In this document: piece by piece, positions 20,182 to 33,194 of the stretch
Layout of the letters: each line of letters starts with the position of its first letter
How positions within the stretch are numbered: position 1 is the stretch's first letter
Origin: Talaromyces rugulosus
Taxonomy: Eukaryota; Ascomycota; Eurotiomycetes; Eurotiales; Trichocomaceae
NCBI RefSeq assembly: GCF_013368755.1
Contig: NC_049563.1
Span: 2,046,001-2,110,000 of the forward strand
Direction of reading: 5' to 3'
DNA length: 64,000 bases
Program-made: the position numbers and the translations under genes
Notes under the pieces: model-generated
What the model was told of the DNA's origin: nothing
Database searches by the model: none
The model's input: the letters and a program-made list of their open reading frames with translations, nothing else

Positions 20182-23032
20182 ATGGAATCTTTATGCGGTC
20201 AAGCTCCACCAAGACGCGCCACGAGATCCGGTATTAGCAACTGGATTACTTTTCACAGCAAATTAATTATCCCATTGCTTGGAGATAAAAAGATCCGTGA
20301 TAAACTTGACGTTACCCACGGTACTCGGACAATACAGCCTTATGAGAAGCTGAGAAACAAGCCATCAGGGTTTGTCATTTCCCTTACTCACAGTGCGAAC
20401 TCTACTGACATCTCCTAGCATACTAGCGGACCTGAAACCTCATCAGATAGAAGGTGTTTTATTCTTGCAGTATTTGAGAAGAAACAGCGCCCATGGAATT
20501 CTCGGGGACGAGATGGGTCTGGGCAAAACACTACAAGTGTTATCATTTTTCCAGCAGCTAGTCAATGTTGAAGTAAACGACAAGCAGCCGTTTCTCGTAG
20601 TGTGTCCTTTAAGTGTGCTAAGCTCGTGGATGAGCGAGACAGCAAAATGGACCAGGCTTCGAGCGATTCAATACTACGGTAGCCAGGAGAAGAGAAAACA
20701 GATAGCCAAGGTGATTTCACAGAAAGGTAACAGTCCCTCCCTCAGTCGTATTCGGAAGGCTAACCTGTGGCTGCAGACATCAATGTAGTGATTACGACGT
20801 ACGAGACGCTCATCTCGGATTATCATCGGCTAAGCCGGCTGGGGATATGGAAAGCTATTGTTCTCGATGAAGGCCACAAAATCCGTAACGACACCAAAAA
20901 AGGTTCCGTCGCACTAAGTCGTCTAAAAACCGATCAGAGAATCATACTCACTGGGTAAGACCTGATGTCTAGTTAGCTCTGGTGACCTGCCTCAAGCTAA
21001 TCATGAGGTAGAACGCCTATTCATAACAATCTGGTGGAAACCTGCACAATTATAAAGTGGCTTTATCCGGATGTTTTTGGTGGCAAGGAAACAAGTTTGC
21101 TTTTCAAAGAAGCCTTTTCCATCGGAGAAGGCAAGATCGACCCGGAATTTATCCGCCATGTTCGAGAATTTCTAGAGGTCATCATGTTACGACGCACCAA
21201 GGACTCGGACATCAATCTTAATTTGCCACCAAAAAAGGAAGTAGTGCTATATGCTCCATTGACTGAGTTGCAGAGAAGCCTCTACCTAGGGGTTGTCTAT
21301 GGAAACGGCCGCACACCACTGAGAATCTTCAACGCCAGTCCGCCTAGTACCCCTACTTCTGTGAATGGGTTTGATGGAGACACCCCGCCTAGCCGTAGTC
21401 CGGTACGAGTTACACTAAATCCGCTCATGGAGCTAAGGAAGGTAGGTCGCCAGCAGAACCACGTTGCTGTATTTTCAATGCTAATACCGGTAGATCTGCA
21501 CGCACCCATTACTCTTAAACAGTTTTCAAGAAGATGCCGACCTCGACGTGACAGCAATGTCATCCAAGTTTATAATCTTGCAAAAGCTCCTCCAGCAAGT
21601 CATCTTGAAAGAACAGAAAAAGGTCCTTATTTTTTCTGGATTTGACAGAGGGCTAGACTGCTGCGAGCAACTGCTCGAAAAACTTGAAATAAAATTTCTA
21701 CGGCTCGACGGCTCAACTTCTGCTGCAGTGAGGAAGTACAACATTCACCTGTTCAACAAGAATACCCGGTTCAAAGTCTTCCTAGTAGCTACTAAGGCTG
21801 GCGGCGAAGGTGTTACACTGACAGCTGCGGAAGTGGTTGTTTTCCTGGATTTAGATTGGAACCCGCAGGTCATTCGTCAAGCTGAAGCCAGAGCACACCG
21901 AATTGGTCAGACGCGGCCGGTCACTGTGTATAAACTGTGCACACGAGGAACGGTCGAAGCTCAAATGATTTCACGGCTCAACAAAAAGCTCCATCTCGAT
22001 GCAAAGGTGAACAATCAGTTTGTTAATCATACAAGCCCTGTCCGCTCCAGCTTAGACGAACCTACTCTCACGGATACCGAAGTCATTCTCAATTTGATCC
22101 GCACGAGTATCAAGTCTGTCGCCATCGAGCAGATGAATGCTGAACAAATGCTCCATTGGAGTTTTGAGGATATTCTCGACTATTGCAGCGTTACCGAACC
22201 TGCTGACAACGACGACTTGGCTTCTAATATGTTGATGACACCTTCCAGTCCGCAACAAAGCTTTGATGACGAAAAAATGTGGCTTTCAAAAAGCGAGCGC
22301 ATTAAGACAGACTTCTTCCACGGAATCAGAATCCCCCGGTCGCCAACTACACCGATCAGAGAGTTTCATATAGAAATTAAGGGAAAGCGAACGATCAAAA
22401 CCAGAGTTGTCTTCAACAGGGAGCACGGATACCATGTTAGCAAAGAGTCCATGCTTTGTGGAGAATGGGAAGCAGTCCCTACCCTAGCAGGGAAAGATCC
22501 AAGTCTAGCCGACTACAAAGCACCTCCGAAAAGGAAGTTCATTCATGAAAAGGTGAATATTTAGATAACCCTATCCCTAGTGTTTCCAAAAGACCCAGAC
22601 TGACATGTGTATTAGACATGCTTATTCTGTGCAAAAACGAGACGCTTAACCAGCTGCGTATACTGTCCAAGAGTGTACCACGAGCAGTGTGCCGGCAAAA
22701 AGAAATCGGGCAAGTTCGCAAACAACAGCTGTCCATATCACAGATGCGCGGAATGCCTGCAAACCGCCCCGGAGGCAGGAGGGCTATTATTCAACTGCCA
22801 GATGTGTCCCCGAGCGTTCTGCGTAGAGTGCGTGAACCTCGATACCATGATATCATTGCCAGACGAACCGGAAAAGTTCCAAGCTTTGGGTTTCGATCAA
22901 CCAAAGCACATGAAGCATATTTTTTGCGGAACCTGTCTAGACAGGTCGAGGGGATTGAAAAACTCGAAGCGAAGGGTCAGTGGGGACAGAGTAATGACAA
23001 GTCACAAAAGAAGGCGGGTTGAAAGCAGCTAA
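20182..23032 (+). CDS. SNF2-family chromatin-remodelling ATPase with C-terminal PHD-like zinc finger
   Basis: The spliced model gives 859 residues. Exons are 20182-20369, 20419-20726, 20777-20954, 21012-21441, 21494-22552 and 22616-23032. SNF2 motifs in order: LADLKPHQIEGV, Walker A GDEMGLGKT (about residues 91-99), VVCPLSVLSSW, the Walker B/DEAH-type box LDEGH (about 194-198), LTGTPIHNNL across intron 3, MLRRTK, NPLMELRK spliced to ICTHPLLL, ATKAGGEGVTLT and QAEARAHRIGQTR. The last exon (residues 722-859) adds a cysteine/histidine-rich double finger (CLFCAKTR, CVYCPRVYHEQC, CAECL, CQMCPRAFCVEC), PHD-like and possibly binding histone tails, followed by a basic tail suited to nuclear import. 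The first ATG is uncertain; the acceptor at about 20261 could begin the true second exon. No SANT/SLIDE domain is seen, so it is not a plain ISWI. Confidence 0.87.
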
Positions 23033-25888
23033 AGTTGCCTCCTATTTTGTCAACCACTTTAATGTTATTTTTCTACCATTGTCGGGATTTGTTGGATCAA
23101 TCTTGGTCCATGTTTTGTGTCAACCAGGAGCAACCTTGTGTTGGATGTTGAATTGCGGATATTAGTTTTGACTGAAGGGTCAATCTGTCGATAGTAAGGG
23201 GTGTGTATTATTTCCAAGGAATCCGGGTTACTATGATGGAAGTTTATTTTAGCATGCATAATAGGAAGGCAATATGTTCTCGCATATACCAATATGTTTG
23301 ATTGCACAGTCGCGACAAGCTGATGATGGGGCAGTGCATTGGCAATCTTTCGGCATGTCTCAACTCCCGATTCTCTCTTCCATTCGAATATCAGTCCATG
23401 TATACTCCATAGATGTTCTCCGGTAACAAAACCGCCCAGCTTACTCCGTACATCCTTCCACACTAACACTCCACCTCAACTTAGGGCTTCGGAAAGGTGA
23501 GCCAGGCAGGATGTGCGCCTAACACCAGAAAGGAAGTAAGTCACGGACCATAAGCCTCTTTAACGCTTGATCGTCATTAATAAAATAATATTTACGTGTG
23601 ATATTACTATTATTAAAGTGGTAAATTGTCCAGGGGTTGCCCGTCTGTTTTGATCCTTCCGCATGTAAAAATAACCGGCCCGTTTTTTAATTCGTGAAAT
23701 AATAATCAACGCTAGGAAAGTATTTGCACACGGCACCGTTGGAACTAATTATTAATTATTTTAGTCATTCCGGCCATTTTTAGTACGTAGTACGTACTGG
23801 GAAATAATAGTGCACGTTTCCTATATGCACAGCTGACACGGTTGCAGCCGGGGAAAACGGTTTTGATCCCATTCGGTACCACAGTGTCGGGTAGGATGAT
23901 GCAACGTATAAGCAATTTGCTTTTATAGATTTGATTGCATGATTCACGGAGGAAAGAATTCAGCGATGTTCACCGAAAGTTTCAATTGAAGCCTCTCAGT
24001 GCGCTCAGATTAGGTTTAACCGAGTAGTATTGCGTTAGTATGAACCTCCCTAACAACAATAACATGAACGAATGAATATGATGGTCTGTCAATTATAGCC
24101 AGTCAACTCGTACTCCATAGTTACTATTAAAAATATTTCAAAGCAAGGTATCAGGCAGAGCTAATTCATCTTCCTCCGGGGCCCACAGACGCGTTGATTG
24201 TCTTACTGTATCATCAGCTTTGTCGTCGAGGTGTCTTCTGTGTTGTTGGGCCACTTAGAGGGATGGAAGCTAGATCTCCATCAATTTCTAGCGCGCTACG
24301 GAGTACACCGCTTAGATTCAAATATTTCCCTAAAAGCCCTTTGAGAGTGTGAGACGAGAAAAACTATAGATAGCTCCTTCCTAAGAAGATAGTCTTGTAG
24401 AAATTATGTCACTCTTGTATCCTCACTTACTACCTAGTGTCATGCAAGCTCAACAAAATGGACTGATTTCAGGCTAATTGCGTATTTACAACGTACTCTT
24501 TTTTCAAGAACCGGTCAGACTACAGCACATCCCCATGCCTAGTTTCCATGCTACGTAAGTACTGTACTACAATTTAAGCCGTTGAAAGATGCGTTAATCT
24601 TGTTTCTTTTCGTGGATAAGCGCCAACGGACCGAGCCGTCCGTTCCCAACCGAGCTCGCACTGTCCAATCAAGTCCAATTCCCTCAAGTGGAGAAAAAAA
24701 AAGAAAAGAAGAAAAACTTAATATTAAATTCCACTCGGGGCGGAAATAGTCCTGGAATGGATGAAATTGGGGTTGAAGACAAATACTTGGTGGCTATCCA
24801 TCATAGTTCGGTAGCGATATACACGTGTCAGTACCTGCAGCGGCGCCTATAATTACAGGCGTATAGTGCATTTTTTTAGTACCCATGGCGCCGGAACGCC
24901 GTTGCCAAGTTCCGGGAGCCGAGGTTATCTGAATCGTAATAATAGTAATAAGTTAAGAGCATATGCAAAATATTATTATTATTGCGGATCATACGGAGTG
25001 TGCTCTTACCCATCACTAAACGTTTTTGAACATCGAAGGAACAAAACGTATGAGATCACCCTGTAGTACCACTAACTAGCATCATACGATGGCACCAGAC
25101 AGGGGGAAGAAGGATCTGGGCTCAATACAGTCAAGTGTCCGCCAGCTAGTGGGAAATTCTTTTGCCGCACGACAATCCTGCTGTCCCAAAACTACTAATA
25201 GTAAGGTCAAGTATAGTTAGGTATAGTAGTAGTAGTACTGGAGTCATAACTATAATAGTCAATAAGACGCTAAACACTAATTATACGAATACGGATACAT
25301 CCCTGCAAAAATAACCCCCACATGGGCGCCTGGAAGGCTAGAACGTGCTCGTCTAGCCTTGCTTGTTTCAAAAATCCCCGAGCGCCAAATATTATCGGAC
25401 ACGTTCCGCCATCGTGCATATTATTATTATTATTATACGTGGCTATAATAATAGAAATTAATACGCTGTGTATCGGAGGAAGGAAATAAGGCAGGATGCA
25501 AAAAAAAGAAAAGAATATTTGTTTGGAATTGTTGTTTACGTGTCAGTCAATAAACTACGTGTGATTGGTTTGTCCTGCAAGGCAAGAATAGATCAAGTTT
25601 TCATTTTATTTTTTTGTATTGACAGGGATCAATCTCAAGACACAAATTCACAATTGTGATAGTAGTTTAGATAAAATATGCACATGTGGTATGGGAGTAA
25701 AGAGTAAATAATGACGGAGAAAAAGGGTAGTTTTGGTAGTTCACCAAAAAGAACAACAAATCATGCGGGCGGAGAGGATTATGAGGTGGGAGGTGAAAGT
25801 GGTCGTGGTCGTGAAAATTTATGTAGTGTGGAATTTGGCAAGAAGTAAAAATACCGCGCTGTCAATTGGAAAAAAAAAAAAACAAGTG
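23033..25888. other. Gene-poor spacer of about 2.9 kb
   Basis: No supported gene. A 134-codon frame on the minus strand (23469-23065) has no known motif. The stretch is AT-rich with simple repeats (TTATTATTATTATT near 25425-25440, TATTATTATTATTG near 24970) and one ACGGAGTA motif at 24298-24305. Promoter and 3' UTR pieces of the flanking genes must be here but are not delimited. Confidence 0.4.
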
Positions 25889-27111
25889 CTATCCGTCGTT
25901 GACTTGAAGGCTCGCAAGTCGTTCTTGAACTCGCCTGACGACTTCGGGGTCTAGTTCAGGTTTTTGTTTCTTCGGACTGGACAATAATCAGTATGACAGA
26001 TACGAAGTGTTGAGACAAGGAATATACGTACGGATCTCGCCTGGTCTCGGGTCCCTTGTCTTGTCCGCAGTTGCTACAAGCTTGTTCACCCGAGACAAAA
26101 AGATTATCGCACTGGTTGCAGAAGTATCGTACACGCATGCGTGGCTTCCTCCACACCCGCTGAGGACGCTCGGGGGGCGGATCGACGTCTCCAGGGTATC
26201 CGTCTGGGTATTTGCTAAGTTTGGGTCTGGAATATGTTAGTTATGCATACAACACGACTCAGGGGTTCAAAACATACGGATCACGGGGACACTTCTTGCA
26301 ACGAATGTGGGCACAGTTTTCACACTCCTTGGAGTCGCCATGGAATACGGTTTGACAGCGGTGACATGTTCGGCGAACGCGTTGTCTGATTTGTTTGTAC
26401 ACCAGATCTTGCCCTCCAGTACGAGACGGAAGGGTGAGAAGCTGCTTCGGCTTCTTGGCAGGTACTGCTGCAGGAGCAGGTCCGGAAGGACCAGCAGCAG
26501 CGGGTTTTTCTGGTGCCTTGCCCTGTGCCTTGGCGAGGGCGCGGGCTTCTTTTTCTTCTTTGGTACGAGGCGGCGGGTGACGAGGACACTTTTTGCAACG
26601 GACATGTTGGCAGCTAGAGCAGACTTTGTCGGACCCAAAGGTGGTCTGGCAGCGATGGCAGCTGCGTCGCACCCGCATGCGAATCGGCTTTTCGACACGC
26701 TGAACTTCCAAGTTGCGAGGCGACATCCACTCTTCAGGCTCCAGGGTCAGGCCGTACTTGGCGAATAGAGCTCGGGCTCGTTCTTGCTTGATAGCGCTCC
26801 ATTGCACTACCGGGGCTGAGTTCCGGTTCGTAGTGGTAGCCGCAGGACCAGCGGTGATTGTAGTCGTGGTAGTTGGTTGAAACCCACTGGTTGTGGTGGG
26901 TATGGTTGTCCTATATCAGTGTCAGTACGGTCCAGGGACGGGCTTGATGGTACCATAATGGGTTCTGTGCTTACGCTGTTGGGGTGGCGTCCTCCTCGAT
27001 GGTGATATTGGAGACAGTAGACTCCGTCCTCCTCGGCTTGCGGCGAAAAACCGAGCCCATACGGTTGAGGAAACGCGACCCCACGTCCTCCTTTTTCCGT
27101 GATTGATCCAT
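25889..27111 (-). CDS. Conserved fungal protein with three cysteine-knuckle repeats, function unknown
   Basis: 350 residues from exons 27111-26975, 26910-26278, 26226-26032 and 25976-25889. The basic N-terminus (SVFRRKPRRTES) precedes a Thr/Pro-rich linker. Three repeats of about 36 residues follow: RMRVRRSCHRCQTTF with CSSC and CKKCPRH; RQRVRRTCHRCQTVF with CENC and CKKCPRD; and RMRVRYFCNQCDNLF with CSNC, in which the final CKKC is lost. Each repeat offers two CXXC pairs (three in the first two), as in zinc-ribbon or knuckle folds. A Lys/Ala/Pro-rich low-complexity linker separates repeats 1 and 2. Introns 2 and 3 fall at the same phase right after the codons for RDP or RRDP, so exon and repeat borders coincide. 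I know it only as a conserved hypothetical type in Eurotiomycetes; zinc binding is inference. Confidence 0.85.
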
Positions 27112-30100
27112 CGTGGTCAGTTAGATAAAAAAACCCCGTTCCTTCCTTCGAGCTGAACTCCTCCTCTGGCGCGCACCGGTGACTCTCAAGCGCAAGACAG
27201 CATAAAAGGCGATCTGATATTTCGATGCGTGATGGCAAAGTGATGTATGTATTATGTTTAATACGGTGCACCACGAAACAAATAGCCAAACAAGATGCAG
27301 GCGAAAGATGCAATTGGTGATGGAAGAGTGAGAAAAAGGTTGGGTTGGAGGCGAAAAAAATGGTTGGATTGCGCGGTGATTGAAAATGGCCGTTGGTGTT
27401 GTGTATCCCAAATTAGGGCGGCTGTTGTGCAGCAGTTGAGTTTTTTGTATCGAAACAGCGTTGCCCCTCGTCCTTGCAATTAACGGACTACTAAGAGGCG
27501 CATTCGATTCCGCAAGTAAGCCTGTGGCGATGGTGGTGTAGTTGTGTCGTGGTAGTTGGTATTTGAGTCCAGGGTGGTGGTGGTGATGGTGTGGAAGAGT
27601 GAAGGCGAGAGGAGGCCGGCTAAGTAGTAGTATACCTGCTCAGTAACAGCCAGCCGCCCGCTTTGGGCCGGGCCACGACTCGAGGCGGACCCACTTATTG
27701 ATACTGTCCGCGTTACGATACGGTAATAATGGGTCCGGTGTCGCGGCCCTGGGTTGCTCAGTGTTGGCCCGACGCAGAGGATCGAAATTCTCGGCCCGCC
27801 TCTGTGTTCCTTCACGGCGGCGCCCAATGCGGTTAGGCTTCTTTTTGTAGTTTAGTTACCACTTCTTTACCATACGTATATAATATTATTCTTGTCAATA
27901 TCACGAACTATGAGAATTAAATTATTTATTGCCTCTCCAATTCTCCGTCTACAACGGCCTGCCCATTCTTTGGATATCATTTGGGCGTGAAAAACGTTGG
28001 AGTACTGTACTACTTAGTCGTAGATTATTAGATGATGCTTTATGTCTGCAGTAGCGTGTCCCAATCAGGACTAGCGGCGGAAAATAAACTTTTCTCGGGA
28101 AGACCGTTGTCGCCCGCCACTGGTTCCGTCGCGTCACCGCCTAGCCCAGCCACATTTGGCCATTTTGGGCAATGCAGAACTCAATTAGATGACGATGTTT
28201 TTTTTCTCTACATGCACGTCCTGACTCTACACTCAGTGCTCAGAGTCAGTAAAAGTATATAAGTTGTAGAGTCGCAACGGTCGTGTCCCTGTCGGACGCT
28301 CGGCCGCTGCCCAAAGCGTAGCGTCCTCTCACGAAAACAAGCCCGTGGTGTAAATTGCGGGCCACCCGACCGGCCTGACACTAATGCGCATTATTTGCGG
28401 TTGCTTTTCTCGATCGCTGATCTCCAGCTTTCACAGCTTCAAAAGTTCACTTCTCATCATGGTGTCAGGTCCACGTTCTGTCTCTCAGAGAGTCAGAGTA
28501 AGCAGTTGTAGTGCAAAGTGGGGCACTCCATTCCTGTTTTGGATCCAGCTGCCGGGTTTAAAAAGGCTAGGTTGAATACGGTAAGTCGATGGTCCATGCG
28601 CCTTCCTATTCTGGACTAGGGCGTCAACTCTCTGGCGAGAACGTGGGCTGGACCCACAGCGGACACGTTCCGAGCCTGTTTCCCTGAACGGGCAACCCGT
28701 CCTACATTCTCCGAGAGTTGGTAATCGTTATTTACCTTATTATTACAGAGTAGTATATGTACTTGAAGACACAAATGATCGTTATAACTCCATGCTTCAA
28801 ATTGTCGAAACAACGGATAAGAATACCCATGACAATGTTGAATCCACTGAACTAGAGTTCATCCTGTTAGTAGTCTGGACCAACGCCAAGTTTACCTACC
28901 ACATGGGCGGCCCCCAGACTTCACACTACTCCAGGGTCTGAGAGCGTCCAACCTCAACATCGGCTAACTAGCTGCTGTTGCGTTTAGCATTTAATAAAGC
29001 AGAATACAATAATGTCAAGTAATTATACATATATGAGAAATATAAATGAAATAAATAATATCAGTATATAGTAATAATATACACTGGTATATACTTACTA
29101 ATTAGATCCCCGCAATACCGTCCAGCAGCCCCCCCACGCCTCACGTGCGGAACCAGTAGTAACATGGTTACAGAACAGGTGGCCCCAGCTCCTTTTGCTG
29201 ACATGCTGAGCTGGGACCAATCGTCTGGCTCTTTTTCATCTTCTATTTTTCCATTCTTCGAAGAGCTAGTCGGAATAGCCGTTGATCTTTATTTATTTTT
29301 TACCTTTATTTTTGTTGAGCTTCAATAATGTATACTCCGTATACTCCGTCAAGGCATGCGATATTGAATACACTGACTGTATCATACCACCTTCTCCCAA
29401 CTAACATGCCCCTGCTAGTCTTTTGGTCCAGTGCCACTGTCCAGGGTCCAGATGTCACCAGTTGACGCAACCATCAAATGACGACTATCTGCGCCGCCAA
29501 CATATGGACCTGCAGGGATGTGCCCGCCATTTGCAACGCCTTTTCTTATCTCACAACGGGCTAATGGCCTAATACTCTATTGATTACTATTGCAGCCACT
29601 CACTTACATCCCGATCCGGCAATAGGTCTAGATAAATCATCGATTACCCGCCCTAGGTCGAGAGGGGATGTGCATGCAGATGACAGGGTATGAGATGCTA
29701 GTACGGAGTAGAGACCCTGCATTATGACTTTGTATATCCGTACTCTGTATTGATAGAGACCAACACCGACATTGGTAATATCCATTTCCTGCATATTATT
29801 TACTTGGTATTCTGTATACGAACTGCCTTCCATCTGGCATCAGGCAGGCATACGAAGGCACCATCAAAAAGTCCCGCTTATTAGGATTTTTTTTGAGTAC
29901 TGTGAGAAATAGGCAAAACTCCCTCCTTCGTTCTCCGTTGCCGTGTGCGGAATACATCGCGTTCCCAGAAGCCCCAGTGCAACTAGCCTACTCCGTAGTC
30001 AACCTAGTAACTGATCGAAGCTATACTATAACGGGCTTAACCTCCACGGGTAACTTTTTAGCCTTTGTTACGGAGGTACGTACTCGGTACGTACTCTGTT

Positions 30101-31344
30101 GAGCTTGAACCAATTAGTATTAGGTAGACCATACGGAACGTAACAGATCCGTATCCGTGCTAACTCATAAGGGTATTCATTATTGTCAAGACGGATCAGA
30201 ACTAAATAAAAACTGCCGACCAGACCACCGAAATAGAAAAAAGATCACCATCTTCCGTCGGGATCGACGGCCCCGGATCAAACTTGCCCATGTTAGGTCT
30301 AATAGGCTGGCGATGAGCAGGGGTTGTGGTCAACTGTTGGGGGGGGTCTGGTGATAGTGACACCGTGATGCATGTACAGTGTGCTAATGGTTGCTTGGTA
30401 ATTATTATCATTGGATCGACATCGCAGTATGGCCACTGTAACTGTACTGCCAGTTGTTACAAAGTTTAACAGCTGTAACAAACCTCTTGTTGGGCCAACT
30501 AGGCCCCCAGTTCATACATCCACAGTTGACCAAAAGACCCAGCCCAGCCTTAAAATGGGCATCATCCACAAGTCCATGTATTGTAGATCACTTCTTATAG
30601 CCTGCTTTTACCGTCAATCCTGACGGCGATACCCGACATAGAATGTCCAAGCACGTACTCTGTATGGAGTAGTCCAGTCGCATCCTGGAAAGAACACAGT
30701 ATTGTTTGGAAACAGTATCATCCGTTGCTCAGGCCGGATTGAAGATTCTGGGTCTGACAGTGGACCACCAGACGGTCGATATTAAAATCCCTCCAAAATG
30801 GGGGAGCATAGGAGCATCTAATTACATTCTCCAGTGCTTGGATCATTGTGAGATCCTACTCCGTACAAGCCAGCGTAAATTGAAATCCCCTTTTTTTTTG
30901 TCGGCTGCGCTTTTTCTCCTTTTGGGGGATACGTTTCGAGGGATTTCAGGGCTGACAACATTTGATTGTGCTGCTCAGAGTATTCTCGCCTTTTTGTCTT
31001 TTTTTTTTCCTTCTTTTCTTTTTTTGCAAACTACCTTTCTCGCTCACAGTACGGAGTACCCTGTACATTTTAGGTATAGCTCTCATGAGTGCAGATATTC
31101 GATTAGTGCCAACTGGATTCTCGACATCTCGTCAACTCTACTCGATATCACTGCATCCAGTCAATGTTCATCATATATTCGTTAACCAGCAAGGGCATAG
31201 ACCATTTATAGCAACTGCCCTTACCACATAACAAGACTGCAGAATATTATACCAAAAACCAGAAATCCCGATCCCAGTAATTCAATGTGCCAATTCCAAT
31301 TCCAATTCGATTCAATGCAAAAACGCCCGTCCGTATTGCCGCCA
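27112..31344. other. Gene-poor spacer of about 4.2 kb
   Basis: No gene recognised on either strand; frames are short and lack motifs. It contains the promoter side of the knuckle-repeat gene, AT-rich segments (28990-29100) and six exact copies of ACGGAGTA or its complement (29333, 29342, 29703, 29989, 30857, 31051). A pyrimidine tract lies at 30998-31024. Confidence 0.4.
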
Positions 31345-31952
31345 TCAGTCCGAGCCGCCGCTTAGCTTTTTCTCAATATCAAGCACATCATCTTCACTCT
31401 CAACTTCAATCACGCGCTGCACTTCGGCTGTGTTACGCATGAGCTCGACGGCACCGGCATACATCATGCGCGACGGGGGGTTGCAGTTCTCGGGCAGATA
31501 GTAAAGGAGCACATATGGTACGGCGAGGCGTCCGGAGGGCTGTGACGAAATATACAAATGAGTATGTAAAACTAAACGTGCCCGGGGGACCAAAAAAAAC
31601 TGACCAAGGTGTGAGGGTAGCTAAGCAGGATAAATCGCGGTGACGAGTCCGGGAGCTCGTCTGCAATATCTTCTAGTTTCGAGTATACTTGGTTGTCCTC
31701 TGCGCGGATTTCTTTCGTTTTGGCATCGACCACATCTATATCCGGTTTATCCTGTCAGCCTGGCTATAAAAATACAACGACAATCGATCAGAACGTACAT
31801 ATAAGAGCTTGAGGGTCCTTTGCTCGCGAAGTACCCAGACGGAACTTTTTGAGTTGGTCTCGTGTCTCCGGAGAGAATGTGTATAATCGCGTGTCAGACT
31901 ATCGTCAGTCAGTGACCGGCACCTCCCCTCTACTGCCACTCAAACTCACCAT
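31345..31952 (-). CDS. Glia maturation factor-like ADF-H protein (Aim7/GMF type)
   Basis: 142 residues, the usual GMF length. Exons are 31952-31950 (only the ATG), 31898-31799, 31735-31605 and 31539-31345. The single ADF-H domain reads from SDTRLYTFSPETRDQL through KFRLGTSRAKDPQAL, DELPDSSPRFILLSY, PSGRLAVPYVLLYYLPENC and SRMMYAGAVELMRNTAEVQR. GMF proteins bind the Arp2/3 complex, debranch actin filaments and act at cortical actin patches; they do not bind actin like cofilin. The start codon sits alone in its coding exon, directly followed by a GTGAGT donor. The gene is divergent from the molybdopterin-domain gene across 214 bp. Confidence 0.9.
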
Positions 31953-32166
31953 GGCTATGTCACAATTCAATGCGCTGGGATTTTTGACCTGAGCTGAACT
32001 GTCCTTTTGTCGTCAGTTGTTGAACTGAGGTTGGCCGCAGCCCCGCAATGTCAGACCGGAGAGTCACGTTGGCCGACCCCGCCCTCCGAACACGCTTCTT
32101 CTTGCAAGGCTGTTTTCAACCTCATCACCACGGCCACGACAAATCAATTGCTGTTTTCTTCTCTCC
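31953..32166. promoter_or_regulatory. Shared 214-bp promoter region between GMF-like and molybdopterin-domain genes
   Basis: Start codons at 31952 (minus) and 32167 (plus) face away from each other with only this segment between, so both 5' UTRs and core promoters must lie here. No clear TATA box or known site stands out. Confidence 0.5.
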
Positions 32167-33194
32167 ATGTTTGGTCGCTTCAATCAAGTAGCTCGACATC
32201 TCACCCGCCCTCTACCTAACCTCGCTCAAACCCCGGCAGGGCTCGCTGCCAGCATGACATCATCTGCCAAGTTCTTCGAGAACAAAACCAAAACAATACA
32301 CACGGCAGCATGTCTGATCATCGGCGATGAGGTTCTGGGCGGAAAGGTTCGCAAACTTACAAACTTCGTCCAGAACATATCCTGACGTGCTTTCAGACAA
32401 TAGACACAAACTCGGCATACTTTGCGCGATGGTGTTTCTCACTCGGCATCCAGCTCAAACGCGTTGAAGTCATCGCCGACGACGAGGACGAGATTATTGA
32501 GGGTGTGCGCCGCATGAGCGCCAACTACGACTTTGTCGTGACCAGCGGCGGCATCGGCCCAACGCACGACGATATCACATACCACTCCATCGCCAGGGCC
32601 TTTGGCCTGCCGCTGAAACTGTATCAGCCGGCCTTTGAGCGCATGAAGAAACTGACCAAGCCGCACCCGACCCAGCCGGATTTCAATTGGGATGAACCGT
32701 CGTCAGCGCTGACGGCAAGGCTGCGCATGATCGAGTTGCCGTATGACGAGAACATTGACGAGGACAAGCAGAGTGTGTTTGTGGCGGATGATTCCTGGGT
32801 GCCGATTACCACGGTGAATGGCAATGTGCATGTTCTACCGGGTGTTCCCCGGCTGTTTGAGAAGCTTCTTGATGGCCTGAAGGAAGTGGTTGTCGTGCCT
32901 CGGCTGGCTGATCCCGCGGGGAATGGCTCCTACCGTGTGCTCATTAGTACGCCTCTGCCAGAGAGCACTGTTGCTGGCTATCTGACCGACCTGGCCCTCC
33001 GAGTCGCGCCTCATGGTGTCAAAGTAGGAAGCTACCCGCGCTGGGGCAAGAAACGGAATACTGTGACGCTCGTTGGCAGCGACAAGGACTATATCGACTC
33101 AATTGTCGCGGATGTAGCGCAGAACGTCCAAGGCAGGCGAGTGGCGACAGAGGACGAGGACGATCCTCCATCTGATACCGAGGCTAAGCAATAG
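32167..33194 (+). CDS. Molybdopterin-binding (MoCF_biosynth/CinA-like) domain protein
   Basis: 325 residues; exons 32167-32346 and 32397-33194. The MoCF-type fold begins at about residue 45 (TAACLIIGDEVLGGK), continues with TIDTNSAYFARWC and the signature VTSGGIGPTHDD, and has the later VLPGVPRLFEKLL motif typical of the CinA/FAD-synthase-like branch. An N-terminal stretch rich in Arg and Ser (MFGRFNQVARHLTRPL) looks like a mitochondrial presequence; an internal ATG (about 32254) would remove it. In eukaryotes this domain is found beside FAD synthase or alone. Members of this branch act on nucleotides or FAD pathway intermediates rather than on molybdenum cofactor, but the substrate here is not known. 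Confidence 0.85.

Noticed and set aside
23065..23469. 134-codon minus-strand frame
   Set aside because: No motif, no splice partner, AT-rich surroundings; more likely a chance frame. Kept only as a remark under the spacer.
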